A stretch of 64,000 nucleotides of DNA from Streptomyces gelaticus (GCF_014649535.1 NZ_BMTF01000012.1:111792-175791); one strand, 5' to 3'; positions 45,273 to 54,526 are shown, counted from the first letter of the stretch. The notes: generated from the sequence alone by a model not told the origin. A program made the numbers and translations.

Positions 45273-46229
45273 ATGAACGAGGACACGAACACCCAGCACA
45301 ACGGTCGAAGCGGCCCGCTCGCCGACCGGATCGCGCTCGTCGCCGGGGCCACCCGCGGCGCGGGGCGCGCCCTCGCCGTCGAGCTCGGCCGCGCCGGCGC
45401 CACCGTCTACGTCACCGGCCGCACCACCCGTGAGAACGCCAGCGAGGTCGGCCGGACCACGGAGACCATCGAGGAGACCGCGGAACTGGTCTCAGCGGCC
45501 GGCGGCACCGGTGTCGCCGTCCCCACCGATCACCTGGACGAGGACCGGGTACGCGCCCTCGTCGAGCGGATCGACCGCGAACAGGGACGGCTCGACATCC
45601 TGGTCAACGATCTCTGGGGCGGCGAGCACCTGCTCGTCGGCTCCGTCTTCGGCAAGAAGAGCTGGGAGACGCCGCTCGCCGACGGCCTGCGCATCCTGGA
45701 GCTCGGGGTGCGCTCGCACGTGATCACCGCGGCCCTCGCCCTTCCGCTCCTGGTCCGCTCCGCCGCTCCCCTGCACGTGGAGGTCACCGACGGCACGGCG
45801 GTCTCCAACCGCCGCTACCGCGAGAACCTCTACTACGACCTCGCGAAGAACGCCCCGATCCGGATCGCCTTCGGGCTGGGCGAGGAACTGGCGGAGTACG
45901 GAGGGACGGCGGTCGCCGTCACACCGGGCTTCCTGCGCTCGGAACAGATGCTCGCCCACTTCGGCGTGAGCGAGGAGAACTGGCGCGACGCCATCGCCCA
46001 GGAACCGGGCTTCGCGATCGCCGAATCGCCGCACTACCTCGCCCGCGCGGTCGCCGCACTCGCCGCCGACCCGGACCGGGTCCGCTGGAACGGGAAGTCC
46101 ACCTCCAGCGCAGAGCTCGCCAGGACCTACGGCGTACGGGACATCGACGGCAGCCGACCGGATGCCTGGGCGTACTTCGAGGACGTCACGTACGGCGGCA
46201 AGGACGACTCCCCGGACGACTACCGCTGA
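45273..46229 (+). CDS. SDR-family oxidoreductase
   Basis: 318 residues. Cofactor loop AGATRGAGRALA (TGxxxGxG type) at residues 24-35, LDILVNDLWGG in the place of NNAG, and a YYDLAK stretch that could supply the catalytic Tyr and Lys (YxxxK as YDLAK). Cytoplasmic NAD(P)-dependent reductase or dehydrogenase, substrate unknown. ATG 45273; Shine-Dalgarno not evident, perhaps leaderless. Followed by a strong terminator. Confidence 0.87.
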   Translation: MNEDTNTQHNGRSGPLADRIALVAGATRGAGRALAVELGRAGATVYVTGRTTRENASEVGRTTETIEETAELVSAAGGTGVAVPTDHLDEDRVRALVERIDREQGRLDILVNDLWGGEHLLVGSVFGKKSWETPLADGLRILELGVRSHVITAALALPLLVRSAAPLHVEVTDGTAVSNRRYRENLYYDLAKNAPIRIAFGLGEELAEYGGTAVAVTPGFLRSEQMLAHFGVSEENWRDAIAQEPGFAIAESPHYLARAVAALAADPDRVRWNGKSTSSAELARTYGVRDIDGSRPDAWAYFEDVTYGGKDDSPDDYR

Positions 46230-46381
46230 TCCCCGGCCCCGCGCCGTGCAGGACGGCGATCGCCTGCGCAGCCCAGGGGAAGCGGGCGCGCAGGCCCACC
46301 GAAACCAGCGCCTCCGCGCCTCCACCTGGCCTTGCGCCGGGCCCGCCGCCTCGCCGGGCGCCCGCGCTGCGCCCCGGCGAT

Positions 46382-46416
46382 CCCGCTGTGCCCGGCGCCG
46401 GGCCGGGCACAGCGGG
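46382..46416 (+). terminator. Hairpin after the SDR gene
   Basis: Perfect 15-bp stem CCCGCTGTGCCCGGC/GCCGGGCACAGCGGG with a 5-nt loop, 150 nt past the SDR stop and 90 nt before the acyltransferase start. Confidence 0.75.
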
Positions 46417-46506
46417 GGCGGGATGATGAGTACGGCGACTCAGGTCCGGACGGCGCCCCGTCACCGACGATGAGGGTCAAAACCGTCGAGACCGGGAGAC
46501 CGCTCC

Positions 46507-47169
46507 GTGCTCAGCCGCATCGCCGACATCCTGTTGCCCGCCTTCGGCCGCCTGTCGGTGACCACCGACCCAGACTGCGAACTCGCACCGGGCAGCATCA
46601 TCTCCGCGAACCACACGTCCCTCGCCGACCCCGCCGTCGTGATCGCCGCCCTGCATCGTCTCGGCGTCGAACCGGTCGTCATGGCGGCCGCGGGCCTGTG
46701 GCGCGTCCCCGTGCTCGGCCGTGCTCTCGCCCGCGAAGGGCACATTCCCGTACACCGCGGCGACCGGCGGGCCGCGTCCGCGCTCGACCTCGCCGCCGAC
46801 GCCCTCGCGCACGGCAGGTGCCTGCTCATCTACGCCGAAGGCGGCCTGCCCCGCCGCAAGGACGCCGCGGAGGCGGCCCCCGGCAGCTTCCGCAGCGGCC
46901 TGGCCCGGCTCGCCGAGCGCACCGGGGCTCCCATCGTGCCGGTCGGCCAGGCCGGGGCGCGGCGGATCACCTCCGGCGGGGTGGTGAAGCAGCTCGCCGG
47001 CCTGGCAACAGCGCCCTTGCGCCGGCCGGACCTGCACGTCCACGTGGCCGCGCCGCTGACCCTGACCGGAGACACCGCAGCACGCACCGCGCGAGCCCGC
47101 ACCGCGGTGACCACGGCATGGCGTACGGCGGCCGCGCACCTCGGCGAGCCCGCCGCGCTCGCCGCATAG
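46507..47169 (+). CDS. PlsC-like lysophospholipid acyltransferase
   Basis: 220 residues. Acyltransferase motif I NHTSLAD (H-x4-D) near residue 35 and motif III-like EGGLPRRK around 117 identify the PlsC/AGPAT family, which acylates lysophosphatidic acid or related lipids at the membrane. No clear transmembrane segment beyond the amphipathic N-terminus. GTG at 46507. The last codons lie in a 20-bp tandem duplication that includes the TAG stop. Confidence 0.88.
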   Translation: MLSRIADILLPAFGRLSVTTDPDCELAPGSIISANHTSLADPAVVIAALHRLGVEPVVMAAAGLWRVPVLGRALAREGHIPVHRGDRRAASALDLAADALAHGRCLLIYAEGGLPRRKDAAEAAPGSFRSGLARLAERTGAPIVPVGQAGARRITSGGVVKQLAGLATAPLRRPDLHVHVAAPLTLTGDTAARTARARTAVTTAWRTAAAHLGEPAALAA

Positions 47170-47190
47170 TCGCCGCGCTCGCCGCATGGT
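47151..47190. repeat. 20-bp tandem duplication at the acyltransferase stop
   Basis: The unit starting at 47151 (CGCCGCGCTCGCCGCAT..) is repeated at 47171 with one difference (AGT versus GGT at the end). The first copy contains the stop codon, so a change in copy number would not alter the protein. Likely replication slippage. Confidence 0.8.
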
Positions 47191-47300
47191 CATCGACTCG
47201 ACGGGGGACGCCGCTGTGGGTCTGCTCGCGGTGGAGGCCGTTCACGCCGACCGCTCCACCTCCCCCGTCGGCGAGCAGGAGCTCTTTCCCCGAGCACTCC

Positions 47301-48755
47301 TCAGCCCGTCCGGTGTCCTGCCCACACCGTGGGAGTACGGCCCGACCACGGGCTGGCCTGTTCGAGTTGTCCGGCGAGGCGGAAGAGGCGGTCTTCGCGC
47401 CCGTGACCGGCGGCGAACTGCATACCGATCGGGAGCCCCGTTCCGGCGTCGGCCGTCACCGGCACGGACATGGCGGGCGTGCCCGCGACGTTGAACGGCA
47501 TGGTGAAGGGCGAGCGGTCGTTGACGCGATCGATCCAGCCGAGGCCGTCGAGCGTCTCCGCACCCTCGGCATAGGCGCCCAAGGGCACGGGAAGCTCCGG
47601 CAGGGTCGGCGTGAGCAGTACGTCGTACGCGTCGAAGTACCGGGCCAGGCTTCGGGCGACCCGGTTCCGGATCGCGAGGGCGGTGACGAACTGGGGGCCG
47701 CTGACCCGCTGCCCGTAGTGGTAGCCGGCGAGGGTCACCGGCTCAAGGGTCGAGGAGTCGACGGGCCGGTCGAAGGCGGTAGCCAGCTCGTCGAGCGAGG
47801 CCGAGAGATTCGCGGTCAGCAGACGGGCACCGGCCAGGACGAACTCCTCCCAGTCGGCCCCGAGTTCGACCTCGGCCTCCTCCACCTGGTGGCCGAGGGA
47901 TTCGAGCAGTCGCACGGTGCGGGTGAGAGCCTCGGCCACGGGCGCGGTGGTGCGGCGTCCGCCCCATGGCTGGGTGAGAACGCCGATCCGCAACGCGCCC
48001 GGGTGGCGCGTGACTTCCTGCGCGTAGGGCCGGGAGGGCTGCTGGGCGAAGTAGGAATCACCCGGTTCCGGGCCGCGGATCTGGTCGAGCAGGGCCGCAC
48101 TGTCGCGAACGGTGCGGCTGACGCTGCCGTGCACGGCCAAGCCGTTGAAGACTTCGTCGGCGTCGGGGCCCATGGAGATCCGGCCACGGGTCGGCTTCAA
48201 CCCGAAGAGGCCGTTGTACGCGGCGGGGATACGGAGCGAGCCGACGGCGTCGGTGGCGTGTGCGATCGGGACCACCCCGGCGGCGACCGCCGCGCCCGCG
48301 CCCCCGCTGGATCCGCCCGCGCTCCGCCGGAGGTCCCACGGGTTGCGGGTCGGGCCGTACAGCTCGGGTTCGGTCGTGATGCTGTAGGCCATCTCCGGTG
48401 TCGCGGTACGCCCGAACGTCACGAGGCCGGCGCGGCGGAAGCGCTGCATCAGGGAGGAGTCGGCTCCGGCGACGTTGCCGGCCGCGAGACGGCTGCCCAG
48501 CTCCGTTCGCCTCCCGGCCATGGCGACCGCGATGTCCTTGATCAGGAAGGGGACCCCGGCCAGTGGCGTGCTGCCCGGGTCGGGCCCGTCGTCGGCCGGC
48601 CATGTCTCCACGATGGCGTTGATCTGCGGATCGACCGCCTGCGCGGCCTCGCGTGCAGCTGCTTCCACTTCGGCGGGCGTCACCTCGCCCCTGGCCACCA
48701 GCTCGGCGAGCCCGACCGCGTCGAAACTCACGTACTCGGCAATCCTCACTGTCAC
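47301..48755 (-). CDS. Amidase signature family hydrolase
   Basis: 484 residues. The Ser-cisSer-Lys triad is seen: Lys in FLIKDIA, the cis-Ser region SAGGSSGGAGAAVAAG, and the nucleophile in ATDAVGSLRIPA. Hydrolyses amide bonds of a small substrate or transfers ammonia; true GatA is excluded by context and sequence. GTG 48755. Divergent from TetR, with repeated GATACC boxes between, so probably TetR-controlled. Confidence 0.9.
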   Translation of the reverse strand: MTVRIAEYVSFDAVGLAELVARGEVTPAEVEAAAREAAQAVDPQINAIVETWPADDGPDPGSTPLAGVPFLIKDIAVAMAGRRTELGSRLAAGNVAGADSSLMQRFRRAGLVTFGRTATPEMAYSITTEPELYGPTRNPWDLRRSAGGSSGGAGAAVAAGVVPIAHATDAVGSLRIPAAYNGLFGLKPTRGRISMGPDADEVFNGLAVHGSVSRTVRDSAALLDQIRGPEPGDSYFAQQPSRPYAQEVTRHPGALRIGVLTQPWGGRRTTAPVAEALTRTVRLLESLGHQVEEAEVELGADWEEFVLAGARLLTANLSASLDELATAFDRPVDSSTLEPVTLAGYHYGQRVSGPQFVTALAIRNRVARSLARYFDAYDVLLTPTLPELPVPLGAYAEGAETLDGLGWIDRVNDRSPFTMPFNVAGTPAMSVPVTADAGTGLPIGMQFAAGHGREDRLFRLAGQLEQASPWSGRTPTVWAGHRTG

Positions 48756-48774
48756 TCCCGACGGAAAGAAGAGC

Positions 48775-48822
48775 GATACCCGTAGCGATACCGTTCAGTA
48801 CCCAACGATACCCATCGGTATC
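48775..48822. promoter_or_regulatory. GATACC operator cluster between amidase and TetR genes
   Basis: The hexamer GATACC occurs at 48775-48780, 48787-48792 and 48807-48812, and the last pairs with GGTATC at 48817-48822 as a perfect inverted repeat (spacer CATC). A likely TetR binding site controlling both divergent genes. Confidence 0.6.
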
Positions 48823-48890
48823 ACATGGAACGGACTGGTACCGTAGCAGACGGTGGGAGGCTCCTACCGACCGGACGTCACGGAGCAGTC

Positions 48891-49517
48891 ATGGCATCGA
48901 CCGTCAGCAGGCCGAGCAGGGTGGCGAAACTGCCGCCTCGTGAGCGCATCCTGGACGCGGCGGAGGAGCTCTTCCAGAGCGAGGGAATCCGGCGGGTGGG
49001 CGTCCAGGCGATCGCCGAGAAGGCCGAGACCACCAAGATGGCGATCTACCGGCACTTCGAAACCAAGGACGCGCTGGTCGCGGAGTGGCTGCGGATCGTC
49101 GCCGCCGACTACCAGGCGGCCTTCGACCGGGTCGAGGCCGCGCACCCCGGCCGGCCCCGGGAGCAGATCCTGGGCCTGGCCCGCTTCATCGCCGATGGAC
49201 TGCCGGAGATCTCGCACCGGGGCTGCCCGTTCATCAACTCCATCGCCGAGCTGCCCGATCGCTCCCATCCGGCCCGGCAAGTGATCGAGGAGCACAAGGC
49301 CCGCCAGACCCGCAGGCTGGTCGGCATGTGCGCCGAGGCCGGGCTGACCGACCCCGAGCAGGCCGCGGCCGAGATCACCTTCGTACTCGAAGGCGCACAG
49401 GTCAGCACGCAGAACGGGAGCATCGATCAGGCGGGGGACCGACTGATGAGAATCGTCGAAGGGGTCGTTGACCGCCACCGCCCCTCCCCCGGCGCATCCG
49501 GGGCGAGCACCGACTGA
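48891..49517 (+). CDS. TetR-family transcriptional regulator
   Basis: 208 residues. N-terminal TetR helix-turn-helix (RILDAAEELFQSEGIRRVGVQAIAEKAETTKMAIYRHFETKDALVAEWL) and a C-terminal ligand domain with a conserved GCPFINSIAE stretch typical of the YcdC/AcrR group. ATG at 48891. Probably represses itself and the divergent amidase gene. The GDSL hydrolase begins 110 bases downstream. Confidence 0.9.
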   Translation: MASTVSRPSRVAKLPPRERILDAAEELFQSEGIRRVGVQAIAEKAETTKMAIYRHFETKDALVAEWLRIVAADYQAAFDRVEAAHPGRPREQILGLARFIADGLPEISHRGCPFINSIAELPDRSHPARQVIEEHKARQTRRLVGMCAEAGLTDPEQAAAEITFVLEGAQVSTQNGSIDQAGDRLMRIVEGVVDRHRPSPGASGASTD

Positions 49518-49626
49518 GCGGTGGGCGGCCGGGCGGACGGCGATTTCCGCACCGCCGAGGACGCTCCGCCCCGCCGCGCACCGGCGCATATGAACTTCCG
49601 GAAATCCTGATCAACAGGCTGAGGTC

Positions 49627-50805
49627 ATGAACACCGAACACGACACGATCACCACACCCGTCACCGCGGACCTCCTGCGCGGCTTCCTCGACGTGGAGGA
49701 GACCGCGCACGGCCTGCTGCCGCATCGGCTGCCCGCTCGGGCGCGTCGGCAGATCCCGGACGACCGGCTGTCCGTGGCCGAGGCCCAGCCCTCCGGTGTG
49801 CGGCTGGTCTTCCGCACCCGGGCGACCACGATCGAACTGGACACGCTGCCCACCAAGCGCGTCTACCGAGGATTCCCTGCCCCCGCGGACGGCGTGTACG
49901 ACCTGCTGGTCGATGGCCGTCTCGCCGCCCGGGCCACGGTGGCCGGCGGAAACGTACGCACGATCACCGACATGGTCACCCAGTCCTCCGAGCTGTCGGA
50001 GGGGCCTTCCGGCACCGCCCGGTTCGTCGGTCTCCCGGAAGGTGACAAAGCTGTCGAGATCTGGCTCCCGCATACGGAGATCACCGAACTGATCGCCCTG
50101 CGCACCGACGCGCCCATCGAGAAGGCGCCGGACAGCGGGCGCAGGGTGTGGCTGCACCACGGCAGTTCCATCAGCCACGGCTCGAACGCCACTCGTCCGA
50201 CCGCCATCTGGCCTGCCCTGGCAGCCGCCCAGGGTCAAGTGGAGCTCGTCAACCTGGGGTTCGGCGGCAGCGCGCTGCTCGACCCGTTCACCGCCCGAGC
50301 GATGCGGGACGCCCCCGCGGACCTGATCAGCGTCAAAATCGGCATCAATGTCGTCAACAGCGACGTCATGCGCCTGCGCGCCTTCATACCCGCGGTCCAC
50401 GGCTTCCTCGACACCATCCGCGAGGGGCATCCGACCGCGCCGCTGCTGGTCGTCTCCCCCCTCCTGTGCCCGGTCCAGGAGGACACGCCCGGCCCCCTCG
50501 CGCCCGACTTCGACAAGGGGACCTTGCGGTTCAGGGCCACGGGCGATCCTGCCGAACGCGCCGCCGGGCGCCTGACCCTCAGCATCATCCGCGACGAACT
50601 CGCCCGGATCGTGGAGCAGCGGGCGGCCGACGACCCGAATCTGCACTACCTCGACGGCCGTGACCTGTACGGCGAGAAGGATTACGCCGAATTCCCGCTG
50701 CCCGACGAGGTCCATCCCGATCCGGCGGGACACCGCCGCATCGGCGAGAACTTCGGGCGGCTGGCGTTCGGCGAAGGCGGCCCTTTCGCAACCGGGAACG
50801 GCTGA
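49627..50805 (+). CDS. SGNH/GDSL hydrolase
   Basis: 392 residues. N-terminal carbohydrate-esterase-type beta domain (CE2-like) followed by the SGNH domain: Ser in HHGSSISHG, Gly in NLGFGGSALLD, Asn in IGINVVN and Asp/His in DEVHPDPAGH. Hydrolyses esters, possibly acetyl groups on a sugar. No signal peptide, so apparently cytoplasmic. ATG 49627; followed by a strong terminator. Confidence 0.88.
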   Translation: MNTEHDTITTPVTADLLRGFLDVEETAHGLLPHRLPARARRQIPDDRLSVAEAQPSGVRLVFRTRATTIELDTLPTKRVYRGFPAPADGVYDLLVDGRLAARATVAGGNVRTITDMVTQSSELSEGPSGTARFVGLPEGDKAVEIWLPHTEITELIALRTDAPIEKAPDSGRRVWLHHGSSISHGSNATRPTAIWPALAAAQGQVELVNLGFGGSALLDPFTARAMRDAPADLISVKIGINVVNSDVMRLRAFIPAVHGFLDTIREGHPTAPLLVVSPLLCPVQEDTPGPLAPDFDKGTLRFRATGDPAERAAGRLTLSIIRDELARIVEQRAADDPNLHYLDGRDLYGEKDYAEFPLPDEVHPDPAGHRRIGENFGRLAFGEGGPFATGNG

Positions 50806-50936
50806 CCGGGACCGGCTGACCTGCTGGTGCCAGGTCGGTCGAGGGGCCCACCGGCGAGACACCGCATCGGTATCTCACCCGGCTCCGCATCGAGGCAACA
50901 GCCGGTACGTCATCCGGCCCCAGGCCCCGACCCGCA

Positions 50937-50971
50937 GGACGGGGCCGCCCGTTTGCCGGGCGGCCCCGTCC
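50937..50971 (+). terminator. Strong hairpin after the GDSL hydrolase gene
   Basis: Perfect 15-bp stem GGACGGGGCCGCCCG/CGGGCGGCCCCGTCC with a 5-nt loop, 131 nt past the hydrolase stop, in the 364-base gap before the epoxide hydrolase gene. The rest of that gap shows no gene. Confidence 0.82.
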
Positions 50972-51169
50972 TCGATCCTGGCCGGCTCGGACAGGCTGCT
51001 GCTCGGCGCCCGACGGCCGAAGTGCAGCCTGCGCGGCCTCACGGGCCAGACTTGCTGAATCAGCAAACGGACTCGTTCCTTTTACGGTGTCTCGCGCATG
51101 ATCGGTGCAGAGCCACGGCACGGCGCAGGGGCCGGTCCTGGCGTACAGCAGCGGTCCTGGAGGAGACGC

Positions 51170-52147
51170 ATGGCACAGCATTCGGAGATCACGCAACGTT
51201 CTGTTTCTACGCCGGGAGGCCGGATCCACCTCGCCGAACAGGGAACCGGGCCACTGGTGTTGCTCATCCACGGCTTCCCGGAGTCCTGGTACTCCTGGCG
51301 CCATCAGTTGCCGGTCCTGGCAGCGGCGGGATACCGGGCGGTCGCCATCGACGTGCGCGGCTACGGCCGCTCCTCCAAGCCCACTGCGGCACACGCGTAC
51401 CGGATGCTCGATCTCGTGGAGGACAACGTCGCGGTGGTGCACGCCATGGGCGAGGAGCCGGCGGTGGTCGTCGGCCACGACTGGGGCGCCACCATCGCCG
51501 CGCACTCCGCTCTGCTCAGGCCGGAGGTCTTCCGCGCGGTGGGATTGCTGAGCGTTCCCTACACCCCGCCCGGCGGCCCGCGCCCGACCAGCGTCTTCGC
51601 CGGGATGGGCGGGGACGAGGAGTTCTACGTCTCGTACTTCCAGGAGCCCGGCCGTGCCGAAGCCGAGATCGAACCCGATGTACGCGGCTGGCTCGCAGGC
51701 TTCTACGCGGCTCTGTCCGCCGACACCATGCCCGCGGCCGACGCTCCGGACCCGCACTTCGTGAGCAGGGGCGGGACCTTGCGCGACCGGTTTCCCGGCG
51801 GTCGACTGCCCGGCTGGCTCGGTGAGCAGCAACTCGACTTCTACGCCGCTGAGTTCGAACGCACCGGTCTGACCGGCGCGCTGAACCGCTACCGGAACAT
51901 GGATCGCGACTGGGAGGATCTCGCCGCCTTCGACGGCGCCCCCGTCACCCAGCCCTCGCTGTTCGTCGGCGGCGGTCTGGACGCCTCCACGACCTGGCTG
52001 GCCGACGCGATCCACGCCTACCCGGTCACGCTGCCGGGTCTGGTCTCCTCCCACATCCTCGACGGCTGCGGCCACTGGATCCAGCAGGAGCGCCCCGCCG
52101 AGGTCAACCGGATCCTCACCGACTGGCTGGCCGCGCTGCCTTGCTGA
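51170..52147 (+). CDS. Alpha/beta hydrolase, epoxide hydrolase-like
   Basis: 325 residues. HGFPESWYSWRHQ is the oxyanion HGxP motif with the tryptophans typical of epoxide hydrolases; GHDWGA carries the nucleophilic Asp (Ser in esterases), and GCGHWIQQE the catalytic His. Opens epoxides to diols or dehalogenates, in the cytoplasm. ATG 51170 follows GGAGGA at 5 nt. Confidence 0.88.
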   Translation: MAQHSEITQRSVSTPGGRIHLAEQGTGPLVLLIHGFPESWYSWRHQLPVLAAAGYRAVAIDVRGYGRSSKPTAAHAYRMLDLVEDNVAVVHAMGEEPAVVVGHDWGATIAAHSALLRPEVFRAVGLLSVPYTPPGGPRPTSVFAGMGGDEEFYVSYFQEPGRAEAEIEPDVRGWLAGFYAALSADTMPAADAPDPHFVSRGGTLRDRFPGGRLPGWLGEQQLDFYAAEFERTGLTGALNRYRNMDRDWEDLAAFDGAPVTQPSLFVGGGLDASTTWLADAIHAYPVTLPGLVSSHILDGCGHWIQQERPAEVNRILTDWLAALPC

Positions 52148-52161
52148 GGCCACTCGTTCCG

Positions 52162-53175
52162 CTACCGTGACTCGCGCAGCTTGAGAACATATGTGGCAGT
52201 CAGCGCAACGGCACGGTCTTCGTCATGGGACAGATCCGCGAGGGCACGCGACGCCCGGATCCCGGGGATTTCCGCGAGCGCCTGTGTCAGCCGTCGACGT
52301 GCGGACGATCCCATGGTGCCGTGGACGAGGCAGTCGACGAGCCCGGTAGCGATCCGCTCCTCCAACGCGGGATCACTCGCCAGCGCGCTCAGTGCATCGG
52401 CTGCGTCGACGTCGTTGCTCCCCTCACTCTCCTCGACGATCATCTCGATGAGCATCGGCACCGCGTCAGCTGCTCCACGTGCCCCGAGCGCCAGAGCCGC
52501 GTGCCTGCGGACCACGATGTCGGAGTGCGTGAGGGCGTCCTTCAGCAGCGTGGTGGCCGCGTCGCCCGGAATCTCGGCGATGGACAGGACGGCACGCTTG
52601 CGCACCTCGGCCGCGGGTGAGCCGAGGCCCTCCGCCAGCAGTGCCGGCCCGTCCTCGCCCGATTGCGCCAGAGCCCAACGAAGGGCTCCGGCGACGTTCG
52701 GGTCCGACTCGCTCAGCACGGCCTCGACCAGTGCTTCCACCGGCACGGGGGCCTCGTCTGCCGCGGACAGGGCCGCGCGCTGCCGCGCTCCCGCGCTCTT
52801 CGACCCCAACGCCTGGAGGAGCGCGACGACTTGGAGGACGTCATCCCAGCCCGAGGGTTCCGCGGCACCGATCCGACGGAGCCGCGTGAGCAGCTCCGTC
52901 TCCGCCGCGATGCGCTCTCGCGTCTGACGGATGAGGTCGTCGACGAGCTCCGCGGGCGCGAAGCCGGGGTCATCGAGCGCGCGTCCGACGTCGCGCAGCG
53001 ACAGCCCCAATGACCGCAGGCTCTCGATGTGGAAGATGCGCCCGATGTCCTTGCTGGAGTACTCCCGGTAGCCGGACTCGGTACGGCCCGTCGGCCGCAC
53101 CAGGCCGAGCGATTCGTAGTGCCTGAGCATGCGGGCGCTGACCCCGGACCGCCGCGCGACATCACCGATCAACAC
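52162..53175 (-). CDS. MerR-family regulator with C-terminal HEAT repeats
   Basis: 337 residues. MerR winged helix and dimer coil at 1-115 (LIGDVARRSGVSARMLRHYESLGLV..SGYREY), then an alpha-solenoid of HEAT repeats from about 140 (EVRKRAVLSIAEIPG, IVVRRHAALALG and similar). The HEAT part would replace the usual ligand domain. It follows 3 nt after a free-standing HEAT protein, and a MerR-type operator lies upstream of the pair, suggesting autoregulation. Confidence 0.88.
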   Translation of the reverse strand: MLIGDVARRSGVSARMLRHYESLGLVRPTGRTESGYREYSSKDIGRIFHIESLRSLGLSLRDVGRALDDPGFAPAELVDDLIRQTRERIAAETELLTRLRRIGAAEPSGWDDVLQVVALLQALGSKSAGARQRAALSAADEAPVPVEALVEAVLSESDPNVAGALRWALAQSGEDGPALLAEGLGSPAAEVRKRAVLSIAEIPGDAATTLLKDALTHSDIVVRRHAALALGARGAADAVPMLIEMIVEESEGSNDVDAADALSALASDPALEERIATGLVDCLVHGTMGSSARRRLTQALAEIPGIRASRALADLSHDEDRAVALTATYVLKLRESR

Positions 53176-53178
53176 GGC

Positions 53179-53850
53179 CTACCGCCCCTCCTCGCCTGCC
53201 CCGCCGAGGGCCACGATGCGCTTCGCCTCCTCGATCGCGAACTCGAATCCGGCATCCGGGTCGCGCCACAGCCGTTCCGTGGCGATCGCGTGCGCGCGCA
53301 CGCGAGGGTCGAGATCCGTCGTCGCGGCGCCCAGTGCCGGCAACATCGCCTCCCCGAGTGCGATCAGCGCCCGGCTGAGGCTCAGCTGCGTCTCGCGTTC
53401 GCCGCGTCCGAGCTGCGTCGCCAACACTACGGCCAACTCGTACTCCTCACCTTCGGGCACCAGTACGACCGCTGCCCGCCAGGCGCTCCGGGCCACTTCG
53501 TCGTCGGCATCGGACAGCAGCGCCGGCGTGATCACCGGCCAGGCCTGCCGATCCCCGATCTTGGACAGCGTGTGCAACGCCTGGCTGCGTGCCTGCGCAC
53601 GCTCCGAACGGACTTCGTCGAGAAGCACCGGGACCGTCATCGATGCCGCGTGGCGGGTCAGTGCCCACGTCAGCATTTCGCGCACGTAGAACTCGGGTTC
53701 GACAGCGCATCGCTCGATGAGCTTGCCGATGAACCCCGGGTCGGGGGTCGTGCCGACCGCCAGCGCCGCCTGCAGCCGGACCGACGAGCTGTTGTTCTCC
53801 AGCCCCTGGAGCGCTCGCGTCGTCCTCGTTTTCTCTTTCGGCATGATCAT
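53179..53850 (-). CDS. HEAT-repeat protein
   Basis: 223 residues of alpha-solenoid HEAT repeats (SSVRLQAALAVG, DDEVARSAWRAAVVL, DPRVRAHAIATERLW). No catalytic motif. First gene of a two-gene operon with the MerR-HEAT regulator, suggesting partner or antagonist of its solenoid. ATG at 53850 has GAGGAGG about 9 nt upstream; ATG 53844 is possible. Confidence 0.82.
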   Translation of the reverse strand: MIMPKEKTRTTRALQGLENNSSSVRLQAALAVGTTPDPGFIGKLIERCAVEPEFYVREMLTWALTRHAASMTVPVLLDEVRSERAQARSQALHTLSKIGDRQAWPVITPALLSDADDEVARSAWRAAVVLVPEGEEYELAVVLATQLGRGERETQLSLSRALIALGEAMLPALGAATTDLDPRVRAHAIATERLWRDPDAGFEFAIEEAKRIVALGGAGEEGR

Positions 53851-53868
53851 CAGGATCGCCTCCTCGGC

Positions 53869-53902
53869 CACAGTGAAGTGCTTGTCACTGTGTCAAGGTC
53901 AA
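53869..53902 (-). promoter_or_regulatory. MerR-type promoter/operator of the HEAT operon
   Basis: On the minus strand, TTGACC/TTGACA (-35 region, 53902-53891) precedes a near-palindrome CTTGACACAGTGACAAG (53897-53881, 14 of 17 symmetric). A second perfect inverted repeat CACAGTGA/TCACTGTG overlaps at 53869-53892. Placement between -35 and -10 is typical of MerR operators. Confidence 0.6.
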
Positions 53903-53931
53903 GCGGAGCCAGGCCTTGAGACGGCCAGGCA

Positions 53932-54450
53932 TCATCCTGCGGCCGACCGTTTCCGCGCCGCTCGCCGAATGTCGCGGAGACCTTCCCGGACGAGCCTGAC
54001 CACCAGGAGCGGCATGAGGATCACCAGCGCCAGCCCGAGCAGGACCAGCATGCCGTACCCCACCCTGTTGCTCGTCACGGAGCCGGTGCTCGCCGTCTCG
54101 GGACGCCCCAGCTCGTAGTGGACGCGGATGGTGTCACCGACGTCCGCGTCGCCGCCTTCCCAGAACTGGTACGACCTCCCGTCGCCCGTGGTGAAACGGA
54201 CTTCGATCCGCTTGAAGCGGCTTCCCTGGGGGCCGGCCACCTTTTCCTTCGCCACGACGACCCCGTCGACCGACCGTCCCCGCGCGGCGACCGCGGAGGC
54301 GTCGTTCAGCCCGTCGATTCCCCCACGGACGAACCCGTACCCCAGGACGACGAGAAACGCCGCCGCAGCCGCCAGGGCCACCCCGCCCACAGCCTTTCCG
54401 GTGAGACGCGCCCACGCACCGAACCGGCACGACCACCACCGCCCGCTCAC
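53932..54450 (-). CDS. DUF3592-domain membrane protein
   Basis: 172 residues. Two hydrophobic helices (AVGGVALAAAAAFLVVLGYGF near 20-40 and GMLVLLGLALVILMPLLVVRLV near 130-155) flank a soluble beta domain with VDGVVVAKEKV..KRIEVRFTTGDGRSYQFWEG, the DUF3592 pattern. Inner membrane, function unknown. Confidence 0.82.
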   Translation of the reverse strand: MSGRWWSCRFGAWARLTGKAVGGVALAAAAAFLVVLGYGFVRGGIDGLNDASAVAARGRSVDGVVVAKEKVAGPQGSRFKRIEVRFTTGDGRSYQFWEGGDADVGDTIRVHYELGRPETASTGSVTSNRVGYGMLVLLGLALVILMPLLVVRLVREGLRDIRRAARKRSAAG

Positions 54451-54526
54451 CGTCCACCACCCGTCCCCTGGGCCACGGCCTCTCCTGGCGGCCGGGCCCC
54501 GCGCCCGCCACGTCCCTCGTGTCTGC

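Noticed and set aside
47186..47494. Possible small plus-strand gene after the acyltransferase
   Set aside because: Overlaps the end of the amidase gene on the other strand, has no Shine-Dalgarno, and turns into Arg/Gly-rich text.
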